Below are positions 52,901 through 62,503 of a stretch of 64,000 nt of DNA, one piece after another. Origin of the DNA: Blasia pusilla (taxonomy: Eukaryota; Marchantiophyta; Marchantiopsida; Blasiales); assembly GCA_050084515.1 (NCBI GenBank), contig CM114271.1:310001-374000 (forward strand), read 5' to 3'. Every line of letters starts with the position of its first letter. Within the stretch, counting starts at the first letter, position 1. Position numbers and translations under genes: made by a program. The notes beneath the pieces are model-generated. The model had not been told where the DNA came from. It searched no databases and saw only the letters and a program-made list of their open reading frames with translations.

Positions 52901-55209
52901 AGCTTGTACACAATCAGCAAATCAGTCCCTATCTCTATTGCCAAATCAGAGCCCTACCATGATGTGACTCTTCTTACTATCTAAGAGATACTAAGAAGGA
53001 TTCTACTCAGCCACACCTTGCACTCACACTACAGGTCCTCACATGTCACCAGCTCAGAGATCAGACATGGCTCACCATTGAGCACAAACAATCTCCATCA
53101 GCATACTAGGCAAAACAACCTGCCTTCCAGTGAGGCTCTAGCAAGCACAGCAATTAGTCTCAATCTCCTCTTCCTACTCTCTGATCACTCTGCAGCAGGA
53201 CCAAGAGCCTCAGGAGTCCTCACCAAAACTGTGCATGCTGTAGAATTGGCTTCTGCTCTCTAAACAGAGACATTATATACATCAGGGTGAGCACTTCTGG
53301 CCCTTAGATCTTCTTGAACAGATCCATACCCTAAATAACAGATGGTGGCTAACCCTAACTCGAGAATTGCCCTAATTCAAGGTTACCCTAAAAAGATAGA
53401 GGAACTCTAAGTTATCTCTAGCTAACTAAATTAGTATCCAACTAAGTTAGTATCTGACTAACTACTTTTAGAGCATGACTAAACTAGATATTAACAAATT
53501 TCAACAATTTATCCTTCAAATGTTGGGCCTTAGTATCAATGGAGAGTGCATTGCTTTATTTTGTAGGTTCTGTTCTCGTAGAAGGTGTTTCTTGTACCAA
53601 AAATGACTCTGTGTGCCTTCTGTTGTTGGAGTAAGTATGGTTTGGTTCCGGAAAGGACCATTCTGACTTCTGGCCTTAAGTTAAAACCTACTTCTGGTAG
53701 TGTTCTCTGCTTCAGTACATAGTGTGTATGTGTTCCATGCTGAAATGGCTGAGTCTGGCAGGAGAGTTTGTGGCAAGTGGCAGTGACGATGGGCGCTGGT
53801 TTATATGGGTGAAGAAAACTGGCAGGCTGGTGAAAATGCTTGTCGGAGATGAAACCGGTATGGTCAGCTACATTGTATACTGCTTCATTACTTATTTGTA
53901 AAGATTGTTTGTGACATGTTTCCAAATGTCCGTGAATTTTGTTTATTATCCTGCTATCATCAAGTTTAGCTTATGCAATGATGATCCTTAGAGTCCAGGT
54001 TGATGCAGATTCGTTCGGTTACTTTATGTACTCATGTTGTTACCTTGGTTGCTGTTTCATTCATGAGATCTGATATTTTGTTGGATTGAAAATTCTATTT
54101 GCCATTTTGCTGCTGTCATTTAAAGACCTGAATCTACTCTGGAAATGCTTCCTTAAATGTGCAATTGTAGAACCTTGACTTTCTTAAGATTGCATGCCAT
54201 CTCAATGAGATGGGACTGTACCACAATGAGGATTAGCCTTTGCAGCTAGAGCCCCCAGCATTTTACAAGAGAGAAGATATGGGTTCCTTGAACAACTACT
54301 TGGAAATGAGTTTTGATATATCTTTTGCAAATTGGGATTGTTCCTGGAGTACTTTGTCTCTTTTGACTTCATCTGTGATAAATTTGGGTGAATGCAGTTG
54401 TCAATTGTGTACAGTGCCATCCTTTCGATTGTGCAATAGCAACAAGCGGGATTGATAACAGTGTGAAGGTATGACCACATGTTTATAGATACCATAGATA
54501 ATAGGTCTTGACGAGGGTCTTGAGATTTGCAGTTTGCGATTCAGACTATTTCTCATTCCAGAGATCTCAAAAGAAGGAGCTTCATTCTGAGGGTGTTTTT
54601 GCAGCTGTGGACACCTAGTGAAAGCGATTCATCTATGCCAGGGGGTGTGATGCAAGGTCCAGAAAGGACAGATCTCCTGCGGGTGATGGATATAAACCAA
54701 CGTCATATGTGCCGACCAGGACTGTAAGTTTTACTCCTGCGAATGGAAGATTCAGTATAGCTTGGACCATTCAGTTCAATTCTGAGAGAAGACTGAGTTT
54801 GATCTTTACAATCTATTTATGAACTCCATTTCTGATGCTTTTATTGATCTGCATGTTATGATTAGTAGACAAGTTTAATGGCTTTTGTCCAGAAATTGTC
54901 TTTACTCTCATCTTCGTCCTTGAAAGAAGTAAAGCAGCTCTGAACCTGTACGCAGCGTTGAAAGATGTATCACATTCCATTTTTATTAGCTTGGTTGTGG
55001 GAGTCTACTTGACTGACTCAATCTTTTTAGAATTTGTACCATGTGCTTGGATTTTTCCTGTTCAGCATGTTCATTACAAGTGGACTGTACTACTTATTGT
55101 GTTACTGACCTGGACATGGTGCAACAGACCTGCAGAGTTCCTTCAACGGTTGAGAGTGCAGGAAAGTATCGAAGGTGCTTCTCATCCCTTTGAATGCACG
55201 CAAAGCTGA
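18938..55209 (+). CDS. ASG2: ASG2/WDTC1-like WD40-TPR protein, DDB1-CUL4-associated factor (19 exons)
   Basis: Exons: 18938-19009, 19823-19915, 20908-20985, 21285-21419, 22912-23022, 23332-23460, 23929-24044, 24290-24407, 24865-24970, 25277-25416, 25829-25999, 26184-26294, 26523-26634, 46745-47115, 47389-47479, 53762-53857, 54398-54468, 54605-54723, 55128-55209. They join in frame to 774 codons including the stop; Arabidopsis ASG2 is, from memory, about 757 residues. Domain order: five WD40 repeats, TPR helices, an acidic low-complexity linker, two more WD40 repeats that would close the propeller, and a C-terminal CaaX box (CTQS). The family acts as substrate receptor of CUL4-DDB1 ubiquitin ligases. 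Arabidopsis ASG2 is farnesylated and affects ABA response and germination. All introns are GT-AG except intron 1 (GC donor). No exon has a premature stop, so the gene looks functional despite ~26 kb of transposon-laden intron. Confidence 0.9.
20908..25416 (+). CDS. ASG2: ASG2-like exons 3-10 (WD40 repeats 1-5)
   Basis: WD40 repeat cores are visible in order: GHQGCVNALAWNSKGSLLLS then SGSDD-x2-VNIWD; GHSGNIFCTKF then SGAGDAEVRVH; CHAKRVKKLA then WSASEDGTLRQHDLRE, which contains the W-D-x-R type DDB1-contact box; the GGNDAFARLYDRRMLPP block across exons 7-8; and HLTHVTFSPNGDEVLLSYSG then VYLMD. Exon phases agree at every junction. Introns here are 0.3-1.9 kb with no recognisable transposon. Confidence 0.9.
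22008..22071. repeat. Two-copy 32-bp tandem repeat in intron 4
   Basis: The units 22008-22039 and 22040-22071 differ at only a few positions. This is a simple local duplication with no coding role. Confidence 0.8.
25829..26634 (+). CDS. ASG2: ASG2-like exons 11-13 (TPR region)
   Basis: Helical repeats: ADNYLYAVEASSEIID and LCFRASAFVK (exon 11), DFHMAIRDCNEALVIDPM and AYHNMAEAL (exon 12), HRHKEALEFAVRAHQLEPSD (exon 13). The A-I/L-x2-C/A...P-x spacing is typical of TPR units, which usually form a protein-binding groove. Exon 13 most likely ends at 26634 (CAG|GTGATT). An alternative donor at 26683 also keeps the frame when paired with a later acceptor. Confidence 0.87.
27065..27391 (+). repeat. 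P1 5' LTR
   Basis: The LTR starts TGTAGGAAATC and ends CTCACA. The primer-binding site TGGTATCAGAGC (27392-27403), complementary to the 3' end of plant initiator tRNA-Met, starts immediately after it. Confidence 0.95.
27599..28892 (+). pseudogene. P1 copia gag, split by a solo LTR
   Basis: The ATG at 27599 opens a copia gag (FDGTYFYIWRLRMRLYLDAE, then VHEWEILNRIALSFIANRL). Coding is broken at 27879 by a 615-bp solo LTR and resumes at 28499 with EAWTKLDSLYQAQDAV and the UBN2-type block KMKEGDSVTKHVHQFRTLID. Removing the LTR and one target duplication would restore the phase here. A frameshift near 28892 separates gag from the zinc knuckle. Confidence 0.88.
27879..28493 (+). repeat. Solo LTR of the M1 family inside P1 gag
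   Basis: 615 bp starting TGTTGAAATTGC and ending TTCTTTTA, flanked by the perfect target duplication TGCAG (27874-27878, 28494-28498). It is nearly identical to the M1 LTR at 35860-36486 apart from a 12-nt gap and scattered changes. A complete element presumably inserted here and collapsed by LTR-LTR recombination. Its 3' flank is the piece transduced into M1. Confidence 0.93.
28893..32540 (+). pseudogene. P1 copia pol (protease, integrase, RT, RNase H; frame breaks)
   Basis: CCHC knuckle CFYCNLQGHHIKDC (29078-29119); protease WYLDTGATHHM; integrase zinc region LWHHCLGHISS with a stop near 29762. The core acidic residues lie in HTDICGP, GSDNGGEF and QNGVSECKNRT. The RT frame (30742-31959) carries FKIKPHVDGTIHKYKARLVA, YGLKQSARMWYER and the YVDD box (31561-31572). 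RNase H follows with SRKQKSVALSSTESEY, a stop at 32250, and TKHIDIQYRYIKDQV. Breaks near 29762, 30180, 30690, 31890 and 32250 rule out a functional polyprotein. Confidence 0.9.
32561..32886 (+). repeat. P1 3' LTR
   Basis: It is the direct repeat of 27065-27391, preceded by the purine-rich tract GAGTGGGAG and followed by the target duplication TTGCT. Confidence 0.95.
33070..33750 (-). repeat. Solo LTR (LTR-B family) in intron 13
   Basis: 681 bp. On the minus strand it starts TGTTGAAATTTG and ends TTTTCTCA. It is nearly identical to four other copies at 40689-41370, 49307-49987, 51688-52090 (partial) and 52824-53506. The flanks GTTTA and GTTTT resemble a target duplication with one mismatch. 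Confidence 0.88.
34115..35623 (-). mobile_element. LINE, 3' half of ORF2 and 3' tail (separated from its 5' half by copia M1)
   Basis: On the minus strand, RT resumes after the M1 insertion: IKQGCPLSPTLFGLYIDELE, then the active site LLLYADDIVLMS (about 35464-35499), VNLLKTKIIIFGSQ and a long C-terminal region. That region ends in a CCHC-type zinc motif CRFCNSGLVDDEHHYLFDC (near 34400-34460). The 3' end carries a short ATTCATTC-type tail near 34120-34140 instead of poly(A). A frame break near 34800 shows decay. Together with 41867-45140 this is one LINE copy. Confidence 0.88.
35624..36486 (-). repeat. M1 chimeric 3' LTR (LTR + transduced P1 gag + second LTR tail)
   Basis: In minus-strand order: a full 627-bp LTR (36486-35860), 126 nt identical to P1 28494-28619 (35859-35734), then 112 nt repeating the LTR end (35735-35624). 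The switch point shares GAC. The terminal 112 nt match the M1 5' LTR variant better than the adjacent full LTR. Confidence 0.92.
36494..37358 (-). pseudogene. M1 copia pol, RNase H part
   Basis: RT C-terminal connection and RNase H: YAMVATRPDLAYTVGVLSRF, VDLIGYRDADWAGD, SSKRQSTVALSTCEAEYMAL, TTKHIDIQHQFIREKV and DMAADVFTKSL. It is separated from the RT frame by a single break near 37350. The purine-rich tract GAGTGGGAG precedes the 3' LTR. Confidence 0.88.
37352..38782 (-). pseudogene. M1 copia pol, integrase C-terminus and reverse transcriptase
   Basis: A 476-codon frame. It contains the integrase C-terminal block HLKVFGCCAYALIPKEKRTR and SEKCIFLGYEPGCKGYRL, a variable linker, then RT: IGCKWVFKVKRGPKNEVFKY, RLVAKGYSQIEGLDHAETFD, MDVKTAFLHGELHEEIYMQQ, YGLKQASRLWYEK and the active site ALYVDDLLLL. 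It overlaps the preceding gag-integrase frame, so a frameshift near 38700 breaks the polyprotein. Confidence 0.9.
38640..40535 (-). CDS. M1 copia gag-protease-integrase (631 codons open)
   Basis: The gag part opens with LDATNWRKWSFEMKILCC and continues with the UBN2-type region. Then come a CCHC knuckle CKYCNMLNHTEQVC, protease AWYIDSGATSHMCG, and an integrase zinc region with IWHRRLAHLG and CEGCIEGKQSR. The catalytic residues lie in LIHSDVCGPM, VLRTDGGGEYI and SPEQNGAAERLNRT. The first ATG lies just inside the primer-binding region. The frame is lost just after the integrase core, giving an aberrant tail. Confidence 0.9.
   Translation of the reverse strand: MIWITGLSKKLDATNWRKWSFEMKILCCHKDCWEVVQCAPTAMQLLDAEWIKSNNKAMAALVMNMGDSAIEMARDKPNAHAMWETVKEGLQTESVRHIFSVLRNLVNLRQDESEPVASHVARVKGMISTLIEGSLKVDDFFQVGLLLSTLSKSFETVSTVLEAQEKKKLTWEYVNGQLINEESKHAGRNNVSDEIALATKVGKRGYNEKGKKKLKCKYCNMLNHTEQVCWKKVRGLKGKKKSLGKFNTSEKAHVVEDSDDDQLFMTLEGDVPFESSSGDAWYIDSGATSHMCGKRSCFSNIQKISTRNVTVASNHKLETSSKGEVHLNLKGCRELLLKNVLYIPEIGKNLISVKVLASEGFKVLLTDDHCIIFYHDTTEIGKASIVNNQLYKLHTTDVDEESANIGSEENSLDIWHRRLAHLGIQNMRKLQKMVVGFHLQPDSSEFFCEGCIEGKQSRTSIPKKSKTRVGEKLELIHSDVCGPMKVASHGGAKYFVSFTDDKSRRTFVYLMKTKDEFLYRFQHFVNEVENKLGLKVKVLRTDGGGEYINKQFKDFLSQKGIKSQVTARSSPEQNGAAERLNRTLVERTRSMLSTANLGREFWEKPNYCQLLEEFESFNSIGQLDTRGSMEW
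40689..41370 (-). repeat. Solo LTR (LTR-B family) inside the M1 5' LTR
   Basis: 682 bp with a perfect target duplication CTCTG (40684-40688, 41371-41375). Removing it leaves an M1 5' LTR of about 627 bp. It inserted after M1, making it the third level of nesting (LINE, then M1, then this). Confidence 0.94.
41867..44700 (-). mobile_element. LINE, ORF1 and 5' half of ORF2
   Basis: ORF2 endonuclease (43906-42773): LIFFAETHEHDSN, NILLVGDFNGRTAN, STSVVDYLIGE and LESDHEPLYF, the signature residues of an APE-type endonuclease. RT N-terminal half (42791-41872): NYRTIMVSSLMAKLYGLLL, RGQAGFRHSHSTLDHLL and LFCCFVDFKKAFDTVPR (first catalytic Asp). ORF1 (44690-43910) begins with a coiled coil (LRAENMQLKKDLAACF), then LNLVIMGLHFSKEEDC and a block like the C-terminal domain of L1 ORF1 (IRIFPDLTTKQRAALP). 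Frame breaks near 42785 and 44270 show it is dead. Confidence 0.9.
44701..45140 (+). mobile_element. Inverted 5' segment of a LINE (ORF1 coiled coil)
   Basis: On the plus strand, an ORF1 N-terminal region follows the head of the minus-strand LINE: AAVTHSTEVIPYLEVASITR, WTAQKTTLELELVALRAENM, then PVRTWTEVVGKH. The last ~170 bases repeat, in inverted orientation and with several differences, the ORF1 sequence at 44530-44695. This head-to-head layout is what twin priming gives at LINE 5' ends. Two independent insertions would also explain it. Confidence 0.75.
45150..45275. repeat. Fragment of an LTR-like repeat
   Basis: About 105 bases here (AAATTACTATTTATATTGG ... CTCCAAGTTACTATG) match 46351-46452. 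It is a second, diverged fragment of the same repeat. Confidence 0.6.
45285..46020 (-). mobile_element. LINE RT fragment (older copy)
   Basis: Minus strand: RAGFQQSCSTLDHLLTLRVL, then KLICCFVGLK near 45530, and near 45300-45360 a decayed form of the SPTLFGLYI region. It is colinear with the LINE at 41.9-42.5 kb but more diverged and without an open frame. Confidence 0.75.
46030..46480 (-). repeat. LTR-like repeat remnant
   Basis: A possible minus-strand TATA box (TATATAACC, near 46256-46264) and the shared block with 45162-45266 suggest an LTR or similar repeat. Neither boundary nor a target duplication could be fixed. Confidence 0.45.
46745..47479 (+). CDS. ASG2: ASG2-like exons 14-15 (acidic linker and start of C-terminal WD40)
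   Basis: Exon 14 encodes TSRIRTISNLFFRSDAEQ, then a Glu/Asp-rich tract (DEADLLEDDLEMEMEIEMS) and SLNLRLRPKR. Exon 15 encodes VDMRQRYVGHCNTGTDIKQ, the highly conserved block preceding the sixth WD40 repeat. Exon 14 starts after TAG at 46744 with a weak polypyrimidine tract; the choice rests on homology of the KKTSRIRT region. A second in-frame acceptor lies at 46838. Confidence 0.85.
47640..47869. other. Intron 15 sequence without recognised feature
   Basis: AT-rich intronic DNA. No exon, motif or repeat boundary could be supported. Confidence 0.4.
47870..48610 (-). mobile_element. Copia integrase fragment in intron 15
   Basis: Read on the minus strand across several frames: FITFIDDWSRYDVTYLLRHK (near 48500-48560), NGGEYKSGEF-type sequence near 48395, NRVAEHKNRTLREALLSMLH (near 48240-48310), then a KFGCKVYV-like region and CILLGYGDEPKH near 48010-48040. 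These are the integrase core and C-terminal blocks of a copia pol. No LTRs or target duplication are visible, so it is a truncated relic. Confidence 0.72.
48611..48935 (-). other. Unassigned open segment between copia and LINE relics
   Basis: A 99-codon minus-strand frame (48910-48611) adjoins the copia integrase fragment and may be its upstream pol, but I recognise no motif that would confirm it. Confidence 0.35.
48940..49306 (+). mobile_element. LINE RT fragment with 5' inversion
   Basis: The minus-strand part (49120 to 48945) encodes LDTVPRALLWKRLKEMEVP then GVKQGC. The plus-strand part (49137-49300) encodes the immediately following RT region with GDDIILISRTVQGLLLYLY. The two parts are adjacent in the intact LINE but lie head to head here, the classical product of twin priming. 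The 3' remainder is cut by the LTR at 49307. Confidence 0.8.
50021..50635 (-). pseudogene. M2 copia reverse transcriptase fragment
   Basis: NETWEFVDLPPGRKTIGCKW, YKARLVAKGFNQEAGLDYQE, QMDVKTAFLNGELKEEIYME, YGLKQAPRCWYGKMD and the active-site box ALYVDDLLML. The fragment stops shortly after the palm, and RNase H is absent before the 3' LTR. Confidence 0.9.
50751..51758 (-). pseudogene. M2 copia gag and start of protease
   Basis: The gag signature region FSSVEKLNAGNYREWSRTMM, UBN2-type helices (VAAHIAKMESTFAQVKAVGQ), a zinc-knuckle remnant YICAEKGHLARNCPKK (first Cys lost) and the protease start WWVDSGVTSHV. The frame extends into the 5' LTR at its N-terminus; the true gag start is likely the ATG at the primer-binding site. 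The frame ends in the internal deletion. Confidence 0.85.
51688..52090 (-). repeat. Truncated 5' LTR of M2
   Basis: It matches the first ~400 bases (in plus order) of the full LTR at 52824-53506 and breaks off after GTCCTTACC. A different copia gag starts there. Confidence 0.88.
52091..52823 (-). mobile_element. Fragment of another copia gag
   Basis: Minus strand: a short N-terminus MDPPELIRWPLPD near 52800 (ATG in CATATGGACC context), then LQLWQTSRKLEFEEGQSMQT, HFLGTLPPRFNSIIKIL and a zinc-knuckle remnant CSTCREKGHL. It is distinct in sequence from the P1, M1 and M2 gags. It is bounded by a truncated LTR on one side and an inserted solo LTR on the other. Confidence 0.75.
52824..53506 (-). 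repeat. Solo LTR (LTR-B family) in intron 15
   Basis: 683 bp with a perfect target duplication ATTTA (52819-52823, 53507-53511). The minus-strand TATA-like box is TATATAATG. It is antisense to the host gene, like the other members. Confidence 0.94.
53762..55209 (+). CDS. ASG2: ASG2-like exons 16-19 (WD40 6-7 and CaaX)
   Basis: Exon 16 encodes EFVASGSDDGRWFIWVKKTG. Exon 17 encodes NCVQCHPFDCAIATSGIDNS, continuing in exon 18 with VK then LWTPSESD. Exon 19 ends HPFECTQS followed by TGA (55207-55209). CTQS is a CaaX box with Ser at the last position, favouring farnesyltransferase. It matches the prenylated C-terminus known for ASG2, which would tether the ligase receptor to membranes. Confidence 0.9.
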
Positions 55210-55800
55210 AGACAGTGAAGTGGTGGTTTGCAGTGTAGGGTATGCATAGTGCGTCCTCTATTCCTTTGTCTCTCTCTCGCCCCTGGATGGAGTGCTTGCA
55301 AATTAGATTTTTGTACTGCTCTATACTCAAGGTTATGGTGACCACACGAATTTTCTTGGAAGTAGTGCTGGTATTTTATCTCCTTTAGATGTCGAGAGGT
55401 CATGACATCAGAATCCATTAAGCCATGTGTAAATATCAATCCAGATGTACAGAGATTCAGCTCCCTTGGTGCTGTGAAAGGTATAACATCAGATAATCTA
55501 GGAGACATATCTGATGTGGCCAGTGTCTTAGCTTGCCTATGTAATTTAGTGTGTACTCAAGAATCCAGGTGACTCAAAGCCTTTATGGAGCCCGAGTGGG
55601 TATTCTGAGACTGTACTTTCAAAGGAAAAGAGTTTCGATGATGACTTGGTAAGAAGTTATGGGCATGCTATTGTTAAGGGTTTTTGAACAATTTGTGACC
55701 TGTTACCAATCTTTACAGTGGAAGTGGGGTGACTTGTAAGTGTTAGGTATGAATATCATCCATGATTGGTCATTACGGTCATGTCTATATCAATCAATTA
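55210..55800 (+). other. 3' untranslated and downstream region of the ASG2-like gene
   Basis: It follows the TGA at 55207-55209. AT-rich stretches are present, but I could not single out a polyadenylation signal with confidence. No further coding exon is expected because the protein ends in a CaaX box. Confidence 0.45.
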
Positions 55801-55804
55801 ATTG

Positions 55805-55940
55805 AGAATGAATGAATAGATTTATTTTCCACGGGGAACCCATAGGGCCACGGGACTTAGTTTTGCAAAAATAACAGCAATTTTAAGAAAGCAGCAACAA
55901 GGGCTTAAGAGGTACTTTGAGAGTAGTACAACTTGAGGGT
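55805..55940 (-). mobile_element. 3' end fragment of a LINE
   Basis: The block TTTTCCACGGGGAACCCATA and ACGGGACTTAGTTTTG matches the 3' end of the intron 13 LINE (34140-34215). Both end in an ATTCATTC-type tail (plus strand GAATGAATGAATAG). The copy is heavily 5'-truncated, as is usual for LINEs. Confidence 0.82.
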
Positions 55941-58900
55941 TAAGTGGAAGTCTTTGGTGGGTTTAGGGTCTCACAAAGAGGGTCCTCCACAATTGGATCC
56001 TTGTCTACTATTTGACTTGGACTTGGACTTGGAAGAGATGAGAGAATATTTTGACTAGGCAAAAAATTAAGCTTGAAGAAAACATCAAGGGTTTAAGGAG
56101 TATGAAGATAGCATATGGATCACTCTAATGGCTAATTAGAGACTCAATAAGCAATGTCTTTCAATGTGTTGGAGTTAGACAAGTTGCAGGAAATGAAAAG
56201 TGAAGAGGAACAATGCTGCACGTGGACAAAATAAGTGCTCGCATACTTATGTCCATCTCGAGCACGGACATCTCCTTGTGGGTTAGGTGGTTGCATGTAG
56301 ATTGGGTGGGTTAGGGTGCCAACAGGCCCCAAGTGGACGTGTCTGCCCCAACAGTATGCCCTCGTTCGGCTAGTACCCATGTCTCCCCAACGTGTTTTTA
56401 TTTACCCATTTTTAGCCTGTATTGGGCTTGCATGCCCTTTTGAGCCGTACCATTCCCATTGGTCATGAATAGTCCGTGTCGAGTGAGTAAGAGGCCCCCA
56501 GGTGACCCGCATATGACCCAGAAAGTTGCATGTGGACTAAGTTAGTGTTCATGGACTTCTGTTTGTGCCAAGGAGGGATAGGTGCATTCGGGTCTCGTTG
56601 TGGACGGTAGTTGCACAATCCGCAAGGGTGTAGTATTATGGTTTCACCTTAATACTAAGCCCTTGCTCAAGTAGCTTGTATCTCTTCCCTGCAATCCATC
56701 CCCATTTGTCTCATCCTATTTCTAGCTTACAATTGGTCAATGGGTATCGTGTCGGCGACGAGTTAGGCCCGTATGCCCTCAGAAGCTAGGTTGTCAACAT
56801 TCGTTGTGTTGAGTCCGTGAGACGCCAACGCGAAGCCCAAAGACAGTCCCTATCTTGGCGAGCCAAACCTACAACTCGGCACGCATCAAGTGTATGCCGA
56901 TATCCACGACTAGCTTGAATGCGAGCATGACTCGCGCAAGTGGTGTGCGTTGGTCCGCGTCTTGCCCCCTTTCCTTCGGCCTATCACAAGTTACGACATG
57001 GTAGCCTTGAATTCGTCCTCAGGGCTTGCATGTGATCCACGTCCCACAAATTCCACATGGACATATGGTGTGCTCTTATTTCTTGAGGCTAGATGTAAAC
57101 CCGTCTCCCCCTTTCAAAGACCTAAAATGAGATAAAAACATAAAGCGAAGGGAGGATTATCCCCTATTTAGCCCATGTTTATCCCATTTCCTACATGTTC
57201 TCCTCCTTTTCTTTGAGAGCAACATTAGCTTTGGAGTAAACCTCAAGTTTTTTCTATTGGTTTCACTAAACTTGTTTGGTGACCTTGAGATTTTTTATTT
57301 ATCATCTCGAGTTTAGGTATCTTTCATGGGCTTTCCTTAGCATATCGGGGATGTGGAGGTGGTTAAGGAAACTTATCTGAGCACACAAATATTCCTCTTG
57401 AGTGCTAAATCCTAAACCGAGCCATTATAGCATCACGAGTTGTCATCTTTTTGGTACTTCCCAATCTTCACCTTAAGATTTTGACCTATCTAGTGCTGTT
57501 TTCCTTTTGTTGGTTGTATAGATAATGTTCCTATCTTCCTTCTCTAAGATATATATGTTTAGTGGATTTGAGGCTAGGGTGGTGGCAGATAGTTGAATGG
57601 AGTCGAGTGATGGTGCAAAGAGGCAAAGGGTCAATTCCAATAATGGCTTCAAAATGGCTATAAAGAGGCATGTCTAGATTGATTTTTCTAGACGCTATTA
57701 GGTTCTGATTATGCACGTCAAATTCTTGCAACTAGATTCAAGAGGGAGATCCCCAAAGAGGCGGCCGTCCAATGGACAGATCGTTCCTAATCACTAGTTA
57801 AACAATTGGTATTTCCATTCTCTAATCCCGTGGACCAACGAACAAACCTTGGCAGAGTTTGTCCCTTCTATCTCTTATCCGTCCATCCATGGGGGTGTTT
57901 GAGATGTTTTTCTTGATTGGAGGACACGATTGGAAGGACGCACTATTTTTTGTCTAATCACGCAAGTAGATTTGAGATAATATTTGAATGTCTGACTATA
58001 AGGTGGTCTTTGTCAATTTGGCATAGTTCTTATTGTTTCAATGTCAAGCCATTGCACGCCCAAGGTGTGCAAAAAAACTTGCAAAATATACGTTGTCAAA
58101 ACTTTATGGAACATTTTATCTTCGTCCTATGATCCTCGGTGTCAGAAAGAGACTTGATTGCTTGCAAAAGCAGATGAGCGGACCTATTGTACATGTTATG
58201 GGTAAGATTTACTATTCATATCTAAATGGACTAAAGTGCTAATTCTACATGGAATTATGACTTCAAGGAAATCCTAAGGAGTCGAAAACCGAGAAATGTT
58301 TCAATCCACCAAAAGTATCCAAATTGGTGTTAGAGACGATCCTATATTTCAAAAGGAATGCATGGATTCCATGACTTTATCTTGGAATTGCAAGGATTGT
58401 GCAAGAGAATTTCAAAGGTGTGGAATTGGGAAGTCGATCGTGCTTGTGAGGTTAAGTGCACTTTTTGCCCAACAAGGTGTGAACTTGAGAAGAGTGTATG
58501 TCTATCTCAAGACATACGAGAAGGAGAATCCCATCGTTGCAGAGACAAATTTACAAGAATTTTTTTTATAGAGTTAGAAAATGCTCAATATCTTTATAAG
58601 GGACGTAATACTCTAATGGGGAAGATATTGGTAGTTTCACGTGGATGTATGTGGATTTTCAACAAGGATGTAGTAGTAGGAGATGATCCTAAGGATACTT
58701 TCGACTGAAGTTAACATATTCCACTTGGCTTTATTGAAGCTATTTACTATTGCATTAATATGTTAAAGGCAACATCTCCGTTATATTTGAGACAATCAAT
58801 GATGTCATAGAATTTATTTGCTAATATTTTACATCGAGGAATTGTTCCCATGGTTGTAAGGTTGGTCGAGGATCCACCCCGTGCATCTATCCGTACTTCA

Positions 58901-59640
58901 ATAGTGGGCACCTTGAAAATTGGATCGAGCATGTCATACCTTGAAGAACAGAGGGGGGAGTGTAGGAGAGTTACATAAGATTTGGAAAATGCCTTATGGG
59001 ATAATGAGTATTCCATGAACAAAAAAGTATGTTGGGCACATACCACAAGAGTTGACAAGAGGACCTAAGAATATTTATTGTAGCATAGCCATAGAAATCT
59101 ATGGCATAGTAATGAATCTACTAATGACAGTGGAAATTTTGAACTTTATGACATACAACCTTATTTTTTTATTTCTCTACTTCAACAATTACCAAGAATT
59201 TCAAAATTTCTGCTCTCAAAATTGTTATAACTTCACGCTCAAATGTTGAAATGGCATGTCGTTTCTTTGACAATATGCACAACTTCTTGATCTACGACAT
59301 TTTCAAATTTATTTCTCTATTGCACCTTTTCTAAAAAACTAACGGGGACTGTCGAAAGTCAGTTCTCCTCCAAAAATGTGGCAGCGCTTCCGTGCTAATT
59401 TCTCCCAGGAAAATGAGAGAGCTACATGGTGCCCTTGAGAACACCAACATGGAGCAACTCGCTCCCATACTCATACTCAATTTCTACCAAAAATTGGGTA
59501 GCGCTTCCACGCTAAACTCTTGTGTATGAAAAAACTGCAAAGAAACGACACCAAATGGAAGGCTCTTGCTCCCATGAGCAGTCATGTAAGTCATGAAGCG
59601 GGGAACATCATCCCCGACCTGCAACAACAATGAGGAACCA
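55941..59640. other. Intergenic DNA, mostly unassigned repeats
   Basis: It includes a GC-richer block at 56.2-57.1 kb and AT-rich DNA after it. A purine tract followed by TGTAGGAGAG at 58951-58970 resembles a polypurine tract and LTR start, but no second LTR copy was found. Two similar GCGCTTCC(G/A)...GCTAA motifs occur near 59383 and 59487. Open frames at 57.9-58.7 kb contain no motif I recognise. Confidence 0.4.
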
Positions 59641-62240
<2,600 letters not shown>

Positions 62241-62503
62241 TTAGTGGTGGTGATTTGGTGGTGGTGCGGCATCAGCGTTGGTCATCACGGAGCTGTCTGT
62301 TGGTCTGGTTGGGGACCGTGGTGCGGACAGTGGTGGTTTTACACGGAGTGGATTGAGGTATCGGCTATCTTTTCCACTTCCGACGGTTGATGAAGAGGAG
62401 GACGAGGGTGTTCCAAACATCGAGTTATCGAGTGTTGCAACTCCATTGATTTGGGATATGGACAGGATATATGGGGCCATGAAGGGCCCACGATGATACT
62501 CGG

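Noticed and set aside
33070-53506. A CRISPR-like or satellite array from the repeated ~680-bp units
   Set aside because: The units are dispersed LTRs with target duplications and irregular spacing in a plant nuclear genome.
58296-58708. A possible Cys-rich small protein
   Set aside because: It has overlapping frames, no recognised fold, and a setting of repeat debris just before a polypurine-like tract; not supported as a gene.
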